A stretch of 64,000 nucleotides of DNA from Chitinophaga cymbidii (GCF_007992715.1 NZ_BKAU01000001.1:1674001-1738000); one strand, 5' to 3'. Positions 18,077 to 27,699 are shown, numbered from the stretch's first letter. The notes: generated by a model from the letters alone, not told the origin. Program-made: numbers and translations.

Positions 18077-19270
18077 TTATAAAACGCTTTTCACTGCATT
18101 CACCAGTTTGCCCGCCTTTTCGCGCAGCTCTTCATCCGTCCAGGCGAGGCTGATAGGGAAAGAGATGCAGCGGCTGATGATCGCATCGGAAGCGGGGAAT
18201 TCCTTTGTTTTGTATACTTCCATCGCTTTTGCCAGCGGCGCGGCGAAGGGATTGAGCGTGGCGCCTTCCTTAAAGTGGTTCCACTTGCGGAAGTAATGCC
18301 AGTTATTGTCGAACCAGTAGAACGCGGGCAGTCCGGCTGCTTTGATAGCGGCTGTTGCGGCGCGGGCCGTGTCTGCATCCGGCAGGAAGAAAGAAAGGTG
18401 CGTAGCGCTGTCTCCCGCTTCATCGGGGATGCGGCGGAAGGTCACCTGCGGAATTTCGCTCATGGCGGATTTCAGCACTTCCTTGTTGTTACGCAGGATA
18501 GCCAGAAAGCGGTCCAGCTTGCGGATCTGCGCCAGGCCCACGGCGGCGTGCAGTTCGGAAATGCGAAAGTTGAAGCCCAGGTGCGGGTGGCCGTCCGCGC
18601 CGCGGTCTGCCCCGCCGAGATGGTCGTGGCCATGATCCGAGTAAGCATCTGCTTTGGTGTATACCGCTTCATCGTTGGTGATGATGGCGCCGCCTTCCGC
18701 GCAGGTGATCGTTTTCACAAAGTCGAACGAGAAAGTGCCGGCGTGGCCGATCGATCCGAGGGCTTTGCCTTTGTAAGTGGCGCCGGTGGACTGACAGGCG
18801 TCTTCCAGCAGCAGCAATTTATGTTCGCGGCAAATATCCAGCAGCGCATCCATGTCCGCCATGGAACCGCACATGTGCACGGGCATTACCGCCTTGGTCT
18901 TTGGTGTAACGGCCGCTTTTACGGCTGCGGGGGCGAGGGTGAGCGTATCGTCAACATCCACCAGCACCGGCGTGGCGCCAACGGACAGCACGGCTTCAAA
19001 ACTGGCTACAAAAGTGAAGGTGGGCATGATCACTTCATCGCCCGCACCGATGCCCAGCGCCGCCATGGCGGTGGTCAGGGCCGTGGTGCCGCTGGAGGTC
19101 AGCTGCGCATACTTTACATTGAACCTTTCGCAAAGCGCCTGCTCCAGCTCCTTTGCCTTCCAGATCCCTTTACGGGGACCATCAAATCCATACCGCATGT
19201 AGATGCCTGTTTCGAGGACATCATTTACTTCTTTCTTTTCTTCAGCGCCAAATAATTCAAATCCTGGCAT
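18077..19270 (-). CDS. kdnA: 8-amino-3,8-dideoxy-alpha-D-manno-octulosonate transaminase KdnA (DegT/DnrJ/EryC1/StrS)
   Basis: A 397-residue PLP sugar aminotransferase. Start MPGFELFGAEEKKEV at 19270; the ATG at 19318 overlaps the promoter. LTSSGTTALTTAM at 57-69, IMPTFTFVASFEAV, LLLEDACQSTGA (153-164) and the Schiff-base lysine K186 in FDFVKTITCAEGGA are all present. In Shewanella KdnA aminates the 8-aldehyde of oxidised Kdo. It heads a kdnA-kdsB-kdnB operon. Confidence 0.88.
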   Translation of the reverse strand: MPGFELFGAEEKKEVNDVLETGIYMRYGFDGPRKGIWKAKELEQALCERFNVKYAQLTSSGTTALTTAMAALGIGAGDEVIMPTFTFVASFEAVLSVGATPVLVDVDDTLTLAPAAVKAAVTPKTKAVMPVHMCGSMADMDALLDICREHKLLLLEDACQSTGATYKGKALGSIGHAGTFSFDFVKTITCAEGGAIITNDEAVYTKADAYSDHGHDHLGGADRGADGHPHLGFNFRISELHAAVGLAQIRKLDRFLAILRNNKEVLKSAMSEIPQVTFRRIPDEAGDSATHLSFFLPDADTARAATAAIKAAGLPAFYWFDNNWHYFRKWNHFKEGATLNPFAAPLAKAMEVYKTKEFPASDAIISRCISFPISLAWTDEELREKAGKLVNAVKSVL

Positions 19271-19304
19271 ATTGATCAATTTTTTATTTTCCGGAACAAT
19301 GGTG

Positions 19305-19312
19305 CAAAGGTA
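19305..19312 (-). promoter_or_regulatory. -7 promoter element of the kdn operon
   Basis: Read on the minus strand this is TACCTTTG, an exact TAnnTTTG match, 34 bases upstream of the kdnA ATG. A clear -33 box is not visible. Confidence 0.55.
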
Positions 19313-19370
19313 GTACAATCAAGGTATGCATAAATGATAAAAACTGATTATCTTTTGCTAAAAATTTACC

Positions 19371-19802
19371 ATGCGTTCATTCGTCATTATCATAGCCCTA
19401 TTTGCGCTCACCGCTCAATTGCCCGCCCGTGGCCAGTCCAACGACGTTGCACGGATAAAGGCCCTGATGGATACGCAGACCCGGGCCTGGAACGCGGGGG
19501 ACATTGAAGGTTTTATGACTACCTACTGGCGCTCGGACTCGCTGCTTTTCATCGGCAAAAAGGGCCTGACCTACGGCTGGCAGGCCACCCTGGAAAATTA
19601 CAAAAAGAATTACCCGGATAAAACCGCGATGGGTACGCTGACTTTTGACCTGCTGGAGTTTAAAAAAATGGCGGCGGATGCGTATTTTGTAGTAGGCAAA
19701 TGGACGCTCACCAGGACCATCGGCGATCTCTCGGGGCATTTTTCGCTCGTGATACGGAAGATCGGCGGGGACTGGAAGATCACTGCCGACCACAGCAGCT
19801 AA
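19371..19802 (+). CDS. Exported SnoaL-like / DUF4440-type protein
   Basis: 143 residues with a signal peptide (MRSFVIIIALFALTAQLPARG), then a single NTF2-like cone domain: ARIKALMDTQTRAWNAGDIEGFMTTYW is the typical first helix, followed by SLLFIGKKG and a C-terminal SLVIRKIGGDWKITADHSS. Such proteins are periplasmic with unknown ligand. It lies 12 bases before the D-aminoacylase gene and is probably co-transcribed. Confidence 0.82.
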   Translation: MRSFVIIIALFALTAQLPARGQSNDVARIKALMDTQTRAWNAGDIEGFMTTYWRSDSLLFIGKKGLTYGWQATLENYKKNYPDKTAMGTLTFDLLEFKKMAADAYFVVGKWTLTRTIGDLSGHFSLVIRKIGGDWKITADHSS

Positions 19803-19814
19803 AATAAATTCTGT

Positions 19815-21379
19815 ATGATAAAGCCCCACTTTCTCTGGTGTATTCTCGCGGCGTGGGTTCCCTGCAAGGCGCAGGACTGCGACCTGCTGATCCGCAATGC
19901 AAAGATCATCGACGGCACCGGCAACTCCTGGTATCATGGCGACCTCGCGGTGAAAGACGGACGCATCCTGCAAACAGGCCGGCTGCCATCAACGCTAACG
20001 GCTAAACGAACAATTGACGCGAGCGGGCTCGTGGCCGCGCCGGGCTTTATTGACGTGCATACGCATATCGAAGGGGATGATTTTAAAATACCCACGCGGA
20101 TAATTTCATTCACGACGGCGTTACCTCCGTGATCACGGGTAACTGCGGCTCTTCACACACCGATCTCGGCAGATATTTTTTTCAGCTGGACAGTATGAAG
20201 CTCTCCATCAACGTAGGTTCGCTGATCGGCCATAACGATGTGCGCCGGACGGTGATGGGCAGCACGGACCGCGCGCCCAGCGCGGAGGAACAGCAAAAAA
20301 TGGAAGCGGTGGTGGAGCAAGCGATGAAAGACGGCGCGGTGGGATTGTCTACCGGGCTGATCTACCTCCCCGGCCTGTACGCCCGCACGCCGGAAGTGGT
20401 GGGCATGGCCAAAGTGGCGGCGAAATACGGCGGCGTGTACGCCACGCATATGCGCAACGAAGCAGACGCGGTGGAAGCGGCGATCAACGAAGCGCTGACC
20501 ATCGGCCGCGAAGCGGCTATTCCCGTGGAAATATCTCATTTCAAGATCGGCGGCAAACAAAACTGGGGCCGCTCGAAAGTGACGGTGGCGATGGTGGAAA
20601 AAGCAAGAAAAGAAGGGCTGGACGTAACCATCGATCAATATCCCTATACCGCCAGCAGCACCAGCCTCCGCACCATGCTGCCGGACTGGGCGCTTTCCGG
20701 CGGATCGGATTCCATTACCTGGCGGCTGAAAGAGCCTTCCATCCGCCGGCGCATTGCGGACGAAATGGTGAACCTTTATAAACGCCGGAAGCTGAAGCAC
20801 CTGGATTACGCGGTGGTGGCCTATTACAAAGCAGACACTACATTGAACGGGAAAAATATCAAAGAGATCAACCAGCTCAAAGGGAAACGCTCCCGGCTCA
20901 AGGAAGAGGTGAATACCGTGCTGGACCTGCTGGCGCAGGGAAATGCGGGCATGGTGTTCCACGGCATGAGCGAAGAAGATGTAAAATACATCATGCAGTA
21001 TCCGTTCAACATGTTCGCATCCGACGCGAGCATCCGGGAATATAATGTGGGCGTGCCGCATCCGCGGGGCTATGGCACCAATGCGCGGGTGCTTGGAAAG
21101 TATGTGCGGGAAGAAGGTGTGCTGCGCCTGGAAGAAGCCATCCGCCGGATGACCTCCCTCCCCGCACAGAAGTTCCGCCTGCAGCACCGGGGATTGCTGT
21201 TGCCGGGTTATGCGGCGGACATCGTGATCTTTGATCCCGCTACGGTAAGGGATCTTTCCACCTACACCGCGCCGCATCAATATTCCACCGGCTTTCAATA
21301 TGTACTTGTAAACGGACAGCTTACATTGGAGAAGGGCCGCCATACCGGCGTCCGCAATGGAGCGATCTTAAAACATTAA
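19815..21379 (+). pseudogene. N-acyl-D-amino-acid deacylase (D-aminoacylase), interrupted by a frameshift
   Basis: Two abutting frames together make one amidohydrolase of about 520 residues. The first (19815-20132) has an export signal, LLIRNAKIIDGTGN and GFIDVHTHIE; the second (20129-21379) resumes with VITGNCGSS and holds GVYATHMRNEAD, VEISHFKIGG, FASDASIRE and the C-terminal GYAADIVIFDP. At 20094-20100 the sequence ACGCGGA would restore the frame if one G were added after base 20096, giving A-D-N-F-I-H-D-G-V-T. A real mutation and a base-calling error are both possible. Confidence 0.85.
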
Positions 21380-21726
21380 TCCTTGTCCGTACCGGGCCCG
21401 AGAGAAAGCATAATGCTGCTGATAATGGACAGCACAACGCTGAAGAGCAGCGCCCACCAGAAGTTATCTACCTTGAAACCTTTCACCAGACTGCCGGCCC
21501 ACATCACGATCAACGCATTAATGACCAGCAGGAAAAGCCCCAGCGTAACCACCGTTACCGGCAGGGTGAGGATCACCAGCACTGGCTTTACGATCAGGTT
21601 CAGCAAACCCAATACGATCGCTACCAGCAAAGCAGTGGTAAAACTGTCGATAGAAACCCCGGGCAGAATATACTGCGTGAGCAATGCTGCGAGTGCGGTA
21701 ACGAGTATGCGGATGAGTATTCCCAT
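21376..21726 (-). CDS. Phage holin family IV-type membrane protein (PF04020-like)
   Basis: 116 residues with four hydrophobic segments (about 2-20, 27-50, 55-78, 88-112) and the internal pattern LGLLNLIVKPVLVILTLPVTVVTLG, typical of the small membrane family named after mycobacteriophage holins. Most members are ordinary chromosomal proteins, and nothing here suggests phage. Its stop overlaps the D-aminoacylase stop by 4 bases. Confidence 0.82.
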   Translation of the reverse strand: MGILIRILVTALAALLTQYILPGVSIDSFTTALLVAIVLGLLNLIVKPVLVILTLPVTVVTLGLFLLVINALIVMWAGSLVKGFKVDNFWWALLFSVVLSIISSIMLSLGPGTDKD

Positions 21727-21782
21727 AGTCAGGCGTTTATGATACTATCAAATTACAAAAATCCGGGGCAGAATGTTCAACC

Positions 21783-23066
21783 CTATATCACGATCAGCTC
21801 GTAAAAATCTTCCCTGTTATAATACTGCTTCGCAAGCTGCTGGAGCTCTTCCGCCGTGATGGTCTTGATCGTACGGATATTGTTATAGAAGTAATTTTCG
21901 TCGAGATCATTCAGGATGAGGTTCTTCCAGCGCTGTATCACCTGGAAGGCGCCGTCCAGGTCGCCCAGGATGGAACCGATCATGAAATTGCGCACCAGGC
22001 TCAGCTCTTCTTCGGGAATGATCTCCTGCTGCAGCAGCTCCAGTTCCTTGTAGACTTCCGCTACCGTCGCTTCGCAAACATCGCGGCCGGCTTCCGTATG
22101 AATATTGATGGCACTGGCCTGCCGGAAATTGTAGAGCTGTGAATTGATACCGTAGGTATATCCTTTTTCTTCCCGGATATTGCTCATCAGCCTTGACCCG
22201 AAATATCCGCCGAAGATCGTGTTCAGCACGAGCATTTTTGAAAAGTCGGGATGATAGCGGTTGGGGAATGGCCGCGCGATCCGCACCGCGCCCTGCACGC
22301 CATTTTCATCGTTAAAAATGCGGTACTTCTTTTCTTCGGCGGGCAGGATGGGCAGTTCCGGCCGCAGCAGGGTGTTCTCGCCATTCCATTGGGTGCTGCC
22401 GAAATATTTGTTCAGCAGCGGAATGATGTCGTCAGGAAGATTGCCTGCCAGGAATATTTTGCAGTTGTTGTACGTGTAGTGATGCTTGTAAAATGCACGC
22501 AGCGATTCGGCCTGCAGCGCATCGTAGGCTTCCATGCTGCTTACGCGGCCATAGGGATGAAATTCTCCGAAAAGATATTTATCGATATGGCGGTTGGCCA
22601 CGAACTCACATTTCTGGAGGTTCACGGCCAGCTTCTGTTTCATGTTCTGCGTGTAGATGCCCAGCTCTTCTTCGGGAAAAACGGGATCGAGTATTACTTC
22701 CTGCAGCACGGGCAGCAGCGCGGCGGCGTGTTTGGTAAGGCAATGCAGGGTAAAGGTAGCGTTCTCATGGAAAGCGTTCCTGTTGAGGTATGCGCCGTAA
22801 TACTCTGTCATTTCATTGATCTCCAAAGCGGAGTGCTGGCTGCTGCCGTTCTTCATGAGGAAGTTGGTGGCGGTGGCTACCAGCGATTCCGTTTCGAACC
22901 AGCTGCCGGCGGGAAATACCAGTTCCAGCTGCAGTGTTTCCTGCTCGGCGGAGCGGATCACGTATACGGGAATGCCATTGTCCAGCGTAAACAGCTCATA
23001 CGGTTTCAGCAACAATTCAAATTCAACGGCGTCTTTTATAGCGGGTGCCTGTCTTCTGTTGATCAT
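21783..23066 (-). CDS. M16 family peptidase-like protein, zinc site absent
   Basis: A 427-residue M16B fold. At the usual zinc position (HxxEH) it has ATATNFLMKNGSS, so the catalytic ligands are missing, yet it keeps the second-domain signature LMSNIREEKGYTYGI (about 302-316). The preceding gene encodes an M16 protein with an intact zinc motif 9 bases away. By analogy with MPP alpha/beta and bacterial M16B pairs it probably acts as the non-catalytic partner of a heterodimer. Confidence 0.88.
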   Translation of the reverse strand: MINRRQAPAIKDAVEFELLLKPYELFTLDNGIPVYVIRSAEQETLQLELVFPAGSWFETESLVATATNFLMKNGSSQHSALEINEMTEYYGAYLNRNAFHENATFTLHCLTKHAAALLPVLQEVILDPVFPEEELGIYTQNMKQKLAVNLQKCEFVANRHIDKYLFGEFHPYGRVSSMEAYDALQAESLRAFYKHHYTYNNCKIFLAGNLPDDIIPLLNKYFGSTQWNGENTLLRPELPILPAEEKKYRIFNDENGVQGAVRIARPFPNRYHPDFSKMLVLNTIFGGYFGSRLMSNIREEKGYTYGINSQLYNFRQASAINIHTEAGRDVCEATVAEVYKELELLQQEIIPEEELSLVRNFMIGSILGDLDGAFQVIQRWKNLILNDLDENYFYNNIRTIKTITAEELQQLAKQYYNREDFYELIVI

Positions 23067-23075
23067 GGTTCGTAC

Positions 23076-24314
23076 CTAGTTTCCTGCGTAATAGTGAATG
23101 GTGTTGGAGTTCTTTTCAGAAAATATGATCTGCGCTTCGTTGTGGATGTCCGCCGTTGTCACGCGCTCATAATGTTCAAACTCCCTGTTCATGAATGCGG
23201 CATCGCCCATCAGCTCGTAGTAGGCGAGGTTGTTGGCGCGGTTGAGCAGGCCCATGTCTTCAAAAGCGAGCATGCTTTCCACGCGGTTTTTCACCTTTTG
23301 CAGCTCTCTTTCGGAAATGACTTCCTGCTGCAGCTTGTCCAGCTCCTCCTGGATGCCTTTCTCCGCATCTTTCATCTTCACCCCTTTTATCAGCTTGCCT
23401 TCGATGGACAGCAGGCCGGCATCCAGACTGCCGAAGTGGGAACAATCGATATTGCTGAACAGCTTCTTTTCTTTCACGAGCACCTGGTGCAGGCGGGACG
23501 AGCCGCCGCCGCTGAGAATGTCCGATATCAGGTCTGCCGTATAGTACCGCTGGTCCTGCCGCGGGTAGATGTGATACGTTTTGTAGAGGGCGTCCAGCGG
23601 CACTTTGCTGCTTACTTCCAGCAGGTGCGATTCTGTTTGCGCGGGCTCTACCGGGAGGTTACGCAGATATTTTTCGCCGGCGGGAATGTCGCCGAACCAC
23701 TTTTCCGCGAGGGCTTTCACCTGTGCGGTGGTTACCTTGCCGGCCACGGAAAGGATAGCGTTCACGGGGCGGTAATGCCGGAAAAAGAAGGCTTTTACGT
23801 CATCCAGCCGGGCGTCTTCGATGTGCGACAGCTCCTTCCCGATGGTCATCCAGCGGTAGGGATGGCTGCGGTAGGCGAGTTCGCGCATCTTGTGCCATAC
23901 ATCGCCATAGGGCTTGTTGATGTAATGCTCTTTAAATTCCTCGCATACTACTTTGCGCTGCACGTCCAGGCTCTTTTCAGAAAAGGCGAGGGAGAGCATG
24001 CGGTCGCTTTCCAGCCAGAACGCGGTTTCCAGGTTCTCGGCGGGCAGCTCTATGTAATAATTGGTAAGGTCGTTGGTGGTGTAGGCATTGTTTTCGCCGC
24101 CGGCCATCTGCAGGGGCTCGTCGTATTCGGGGATGTTAACGGAACCTCCGAACATCAGGTGCTCGAACAAATGCGCAAAACCTGTCTGCGCGGGGTTCTC
24201 ATCCCTCGCTCCCACATCGTACAGAACGTTTACCACGGCCATCGGCGTGGTGTTGTCTTCATGAACGATCACGCGCAGGCCGTTGGACAAAGTGAATTTA
24301 TTGAAATGGATCAT
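23076..24314 (-). CDS. M16 family zinc peptidase (catalytic subunit)
   Basis: A 412-residue M16B peptidase. Start MIHFNKFTLSNGLRVIVHED at 24314; a longer reading to 24374 adds non-conserved residues. The zinc motif is H48-LF-E51-H52 in GFAHLFEHLMFGGS and the third ligand Glu lies near VVCEEFKEHY. No signal peptide is evident, so it may be cytoplasmic or periplasmic by an unseen route. It is followed 9 bases later by the zinc-less homologue. Confidence 0.92.
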   Translation of the reverse strand: MIHFNKFTLSNGLRVIVHEDNTTPMAVVNVLYDVGARDENPAQTGFAHLFEHLMFGGSVNIPEYDEPLQMAGGENNAYTTNDLTNYYIELPAENLETAFWLESDRMLSLAFSEKSLDVQRKVVCEEFKEHYINKPYGDVWHKMRELAYRSHPYRWMTIGKELSHIEDARLDDVKAFFFRHYRPVNAILSVAGKVTTAQVKALAEKWFGDIPAGEKYLRNLPVEPAQTESHLLEVSSKVPLDALYKTYHIYPRQDQRYYTADLISDILSGGGSSRLHQVLVKEKKLFSNIDCSHFGSLDAGLLSIEGKLIKGVKMKDAEKGIQEELDKLQQEVISERELQKVKNRVESMLAFEDMGLLNRANNLAYYELMGDAAFMNREFEHYERVTTADIHNEAQIIFSEKNSNTIHYYAGN

Positions 24315-24395
24315 ATGCTCATTATAAATAGAAATACGGCGCTCCCCTGTTCCAGGTTGCGCCCAAACATACAAATTTACGACAAATGACGTTAG

Positions 24396-25604
24396 CTACA
24401 ATATGCTGCGGATGGGCAGCTTTTTGAGCAGCAGCTCTCCGTCCCGCATCAGGAGCAGGGTTGGGCGGGTGCCGATGTTCTTCAGCTGGTCCCGGTAGAT
24501 CTGGAGGTTGTTCGTGAAGTTATTGTTCACGGCCAGGATGAAGTCCCCGATCCTGAAGCCGGCTTTCTCCGCGGGGGAGCCTTTTATCACATCCGTGACC
24601 TCTATCCGTCCGTCTATCAGGTAGATGATCAGCCCGGTATAAGAATAGTCGAACTGGTCGCGGAAATGCGTATTGGGCATCAGGTAAATCTCTTTGCGGG
24701 CGTAGTTGAGCGTGAGGTTGAACCGCCGCAGCAGGTCGTTCCCGATCATGCCGCCCAGCGAGGGATAAGACGTGATATTGGTCACATCGTCGAACAGATA
24801 AGTGGGCACATTGCGGAAATTGTAGGTGCCTACCCTGAATTCGCTGATGGTGGTGATGAACATCTGCATTTTGCCGCCGAGGCCCTGCGCTTCCGTGGGT
24901 ATCACCTTCACTTTCCGCCGCATCAGCAGGGCGCTGTCTTTCACGAACTGGGTGCTGAGCAGCAGGCACATGCCGGCGCCGGTATCGAAATAATAACGGT
25001 GGAGCGCTTCACGCTTGCCGCTCCGCAGCGGGGAAGTGACCACGGGGATGAAAGTAAGGTTGGGCTTCATCAGGTGCCCGCCACGCGGATATTTGAAACG
25101 GCCATGCGTATATACCACGATCTCTTCCTTGTCATAATCCACCTGTACGATAAACTTGCTCAGGAAGCTGTAGCCGATGATGCCGTCTATCCGGATGCCG
25201 TATACCTGGCTGATCAGCTTGTAGTCGTTGATATGGAAATCCAGGCTGTCTATGGTGAGGCCGGGGAAGTGCAGGGAGTGGTCGTGGGCGAAAGAGATCA
25301 CCTTGCTGGCGCCGAGGCCGCGCACGATCTTGTCGGACGGCGTGAGGGGGATGTTGAGCATCAGGCAGGTGCTGGTATCCAGCGAAATGCCGGCGCTGCC
25401 CGTATCCAGGAGGAACTGAAGGGTATCCGGATATTGGTCCAGCTTAGCCTGCAGCACTACTACGCCGCCATAATATTGCCTGAAGGGGAAACGGGTGACG
25501 AACTGGGCTTCGGGACCATCTTCGATGTCCTCCTGTGCCTGTGCGGTAAAACTGCACAGTAATAGGCCAAGGATACATACGTGGATAAAATTCTGGTTGC
25601 GCAT
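24396..25604 (-). CDS. Retropepsin-like aspartyl protease with PDZ domain
   Basis: 402 residues. Signal peptide (MRNQNFIHVCILGLLLCSFTAQA) then two aspartyl-protease lobes: FLLDTGSAGISLD near 65-77 and YYFDTGAGMCLLL near 204-216, each with the DTG triad. A PDZ domain follows at about 320-395 (VTDVIKGSPAEKAGFRIGDFIL). This exported aspartyl-protease plus PDZ layout is common in Bacteroidota. The substrate is unknown. Confidence 0.9.
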   Translation of the reverse strand: MRNQNFIHVCILGLLLCSFTAQAQEDIEDGPEAQFVTRFPFRQYYGGVVVLQAKLDQYPDTLQFLLDTGSAGISLDTSTCLMLNIPLTPSDKIVRGLGASKVISFAHDHSLHFPGLTIDSLDFHINDYKLISQVYGIRIDGIIGYSFLSKFIVQVDYDKEEIVVYTHGRFKYPRGGHLMKPNLTFIPVVTSPLRSGKREALHRYYFDTGAGMCLLLSTQFVKDSALLMRRKVKVIPTEAQGLGGKMQMFITTISEFRVGTYNFRNVPTYLFDDVTNITSYPSLGGMIGNDLLRRFNLTLNYARKEIYLMPNTHFRDQFDYSYTGLIIYLIDGRIEVTDVIKGSPAEKAGFRIGDFILAVNNNFTNNLQIYRDQLKNIGTRPTLLLMRDGELLLKKLPIRSIL

Positions 25605-25710
25605 AACAATAGTAGGCTCTCCCCCTTAAATTTAACATTTTACTTCCTGAATACCGCAGCGGATTTATACAAACGGCAAAATGTCCACTTTTCTTACCTT
25701 TGGTGTCAAG

Positions 25711-26835
25711 ATGCAATTACAGGATTTATACAAGAAGGCACAGCAATTTGAGTTCCTGACGGCGGAGGAAGGCGTGTACATGTTCGAGCACGCTCCCCTG
25801 GCGGAACTGATGCAGATCGCAAATGAGCTGAGGAAGCAGCAGGTACCGCATGGCAAGGTGACCTGGCAGATAGACCGCAACGTGAACACCACGAACGTAT
25901 GCACCGCCAACTGCAAGTTTTGCAATTTTTACCGGATTCCCGGGCATGCGGAGGCATATATCACGGACATTGAAGAATACAAGCGCAAGATCGACGAAAC
26001 GCTCAAATACGGTGGCGACCAGCTGCTTTTGCAGGGCGGCCATCACCCGGACCTCGGCCTGAGCTTTTATGTGAATCTTTTCCGGGAGCTGAAGCAGCTG
26101 TATCCTGAATTGCGGCTGCATACCCTCGGCCCCCCCGAAGTAGCGCACATCACCAAGCTGGAAAAAAGCACGCACATTGAAGTGCTGCGCGCCTTGCAGG
26201 AGGCGGGAATGGACAGCCTTCCCGGCGCCGGCGCGGAAATACTGAACGACCGCGTACGGCGACTGATCTCCAAAGGAAAATGCGGGGCGCAGGAGTGGCT
26301 GGACGTGATGCGGGCAGCGCACAAGCTGAACATCGCCTCGTCCGCTACCATGATGTTCGGCCACGTGGAAACCGTGCTGGAACGCTTCGAGCATCTGGTG
26401 GCCATCCGCCAGGTACAGAGCGAAAAGCCCGAAGATCACTACGGCTTCACCGCCTTCATCCCCTGGACCTTCCAGGATGTGGACACCCTGCTGGCCCGTA
26501 TCCGCGGCGTACATAACATGACCACTTCCGAAGAATACATCCGCATGATCGCGATGAGCCGCATCATGCTGCCGAATATCAAAAACATACAGGCGTCCTG
26601 GCTGACGGTAGGCAAGGCCGTGGCGCAGTTGTGCCTGCATGCGGGCGCTAATGACTTCGGGTCTATTATGATAGAGGAGAATGTGGTGAGCGCCGCGGGA
26701 GCGCCGCACCGCTTTACGTACAAAAGCATCCAGGATGCGATCCGCGAAGCGGGATTCGAGCCGCAATTGCGTACGCAGCTGTACCAGTTCAGGGAAATAC
26801 CGCCGCAGATCGAAGAGCAGGTGATCAATTACTAA
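25711..26835 (+). CDS. mqnC: Cyclic dehypoxanthinyl futalosine synthase MqnC
   Basis: A 374-residue radical-SAM enzyme that cyclises dehypoxanthine futalosine in the futalosine menaquinone pathway. The cluster motif is TTNVCTANCKFCNFYR (C-x3-C-x2-C) near residues 60-72, followed by LLQGGHHPDL, SLPGAGAEIL, SATMMFGH, IPWTFQ and GANDFGSIMIEENVV. Start MQLQDLYKKAQQ at 25711 was preferred over 25681. No other mqn gene is visible in the window. It ends at a strong terminator. Confidence 0.95.
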   Translation: MQLQDLYKKAQQFEFLTAEEGVYMFEHAPLAELMQIANELRKQQVPHGKVTWQIDRNVNTTNVCTANCKFCNFYRIPGHAEAYITDIEEYKRKIDETLKYGGDQLLLQGGHHPDLGLSFYVNLFRELKQLYPELRLHTLGPPEVAHITKLEKSTHIEVLRALQEAGMDSLPGAGAEILNDRVRRLISKGKCGAQEWLDVMRAAHKLNIASSATMMFGHVETVLERFEHLVAIRQVQSEKPEDHYGFTAFIPWTFQDVDTLLARIRGVHNMTTSEEYIRMIAMSRIMLPNIKNIQASWLTVGKAVAQLCLHAGANDFGSIMIEENVVSAAGAPHRFTYKSIQDAIREAGFEPQLRTQLYQFREIPPQIEEQVINY

Positions 26836-26900
26836 CAACGTTTTTTCACCCCTTTTATTGCGTCGTTCCCAATAACAACCGATTGTTTCAAATATCCTGA

Positions 26901-26923
26901 AAGGGCCGCCCAGGCCCTTTTTT
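26901..26923 (+). terminator. Intrinsic terminator after mqnC
   Basis: AAGGGCC (26901-26907) pairs with GGCCCTT (26913-26919) around a 5-base loop, followed by Ts through 26923. Confidence 0.8.
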
Positions 26924-26950
26924 CATTACTTTAACAGTTCCGTCAAATTA

Positions 26951-26981
26951 TTGTTAAAGCCGGCAGGCCCATGTATCTTTT
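26951..26981 (+). promoter_or_regulatory. Promoter of the lipoprotein gene at 27024
   Basis: TTG (26951-26953), a 20-base spacer and TATCTTTT (26974-26981), one base off TAnnTTTG. It leaves a leader of about 35-40 bases. Confidence 0.6.
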
Positions 26982-27023
26982 GCCCCCTGTTCTCCGTCTA
27001 ATAGGTATAAAAACACTAGAGCG

Positions 27024-27671
27024 ATGAAGAATAAAACAAGATTTTTAAGCTTAGGAGTGCTGGCAGGACTGGTGTTATTCCTGGCTTCCTGTTCCGGCAC
27101 CAAAGTCACTTCCTCCTGGAAGGACCCGGAAGTGAAGCTGGACCAGCATCAGAAGATCATGGTACTGGCACTGGTGAATGATAGACAGGACGCGCTGAGA
27201 AAGAACATTGAAGCGGAAATGGTCGCCCAGCTGAAACAACGCGGTTACGATGCCGTGCCGGCATTCGCTACCTACCGGCAGCAGGACTTCAAGGGAATGG
27301 ACGAACAAAAGGCGATCCGCAAGATCCGCAAAAATAATATCGACCAGGTGCTGACCATCGTGATGAAAGATAAGTCCAAAGAAAAAAGCTACGTGCCGGG
27401 CAATGGTTTTTACGGCCCTTACCCGATGTATTACGGGCGCTTCTGGCCTTATTACGGGATGATGTACGACCGGATCTACCGTCCGGGTTACTACACCACC
27501 AACACCCGCTACTTCCTGGAAGGCAATCTCTATAGCATGAACGACAACAAGCTGTTGTACTCCGTGCAAACGGAAACTTTCGATCCTTCCTCCGCCGCAA
27601 GGATGGCCGTGGTATACAGCCAGCAGGTGGTGAAGGATATGACAAGGCAGCAGCTTATTACCAGACGTTAG
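27024..27671 (+). CDS. Lipoprotein, DUF4136-like
   Basis: 215 residues: signal ending LFLASC with the lipidated Cys at about 23, then SGTKVTSSWKDPEVKL and an alpha/beta domain with IMVLALVNDRQDALRKNIEAEMVAQLKQRGY, the pattern of DUF4136-type lipoproteins. A Tyr/Pro/Gly-rich stretch (about 128-158, PYPMYYGRFWPYYG) is inserted before the last strand. It is transcribed alone from 26951. The function is unknown. Confidence 0.78.
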   Translation: MKNKTRFLSLGVLAGLVLFLASCSGTKVTSSWKDPEVKLDQHQKIMVLALVNDRQDALRKNIEAEMVAQLKQRGYDAVPAFATYRQQDFKGMDEQKAIRKIRKNNIDQVLTIVMKDKSKEKSYVPGNGFYGPYPMYYGRFWPYYGMMYDRIYRPGYYTTNTRYFLEGNLYSMNDNKLLYSVQTETFDPSSAARMAVVYSQQVVKDMTRQQLITRR

Positions 27672-27699
27672 CGTAGTACAGTACAGTCATAATCAAAAT

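Noticed and set aside
21376..21726. Phage origin for the holin-named membrane protein
   Set aside because: The family name derives from a phage protein, but there are no phage genes, att sites or integrase in the window.
22251..24389. 712-residue plus-strand frame through the M16 pair
   Set aside because: It runs through two well-supported minus-strand genes, and the Val/Phe/His-rich composition is that of an antisense frame.
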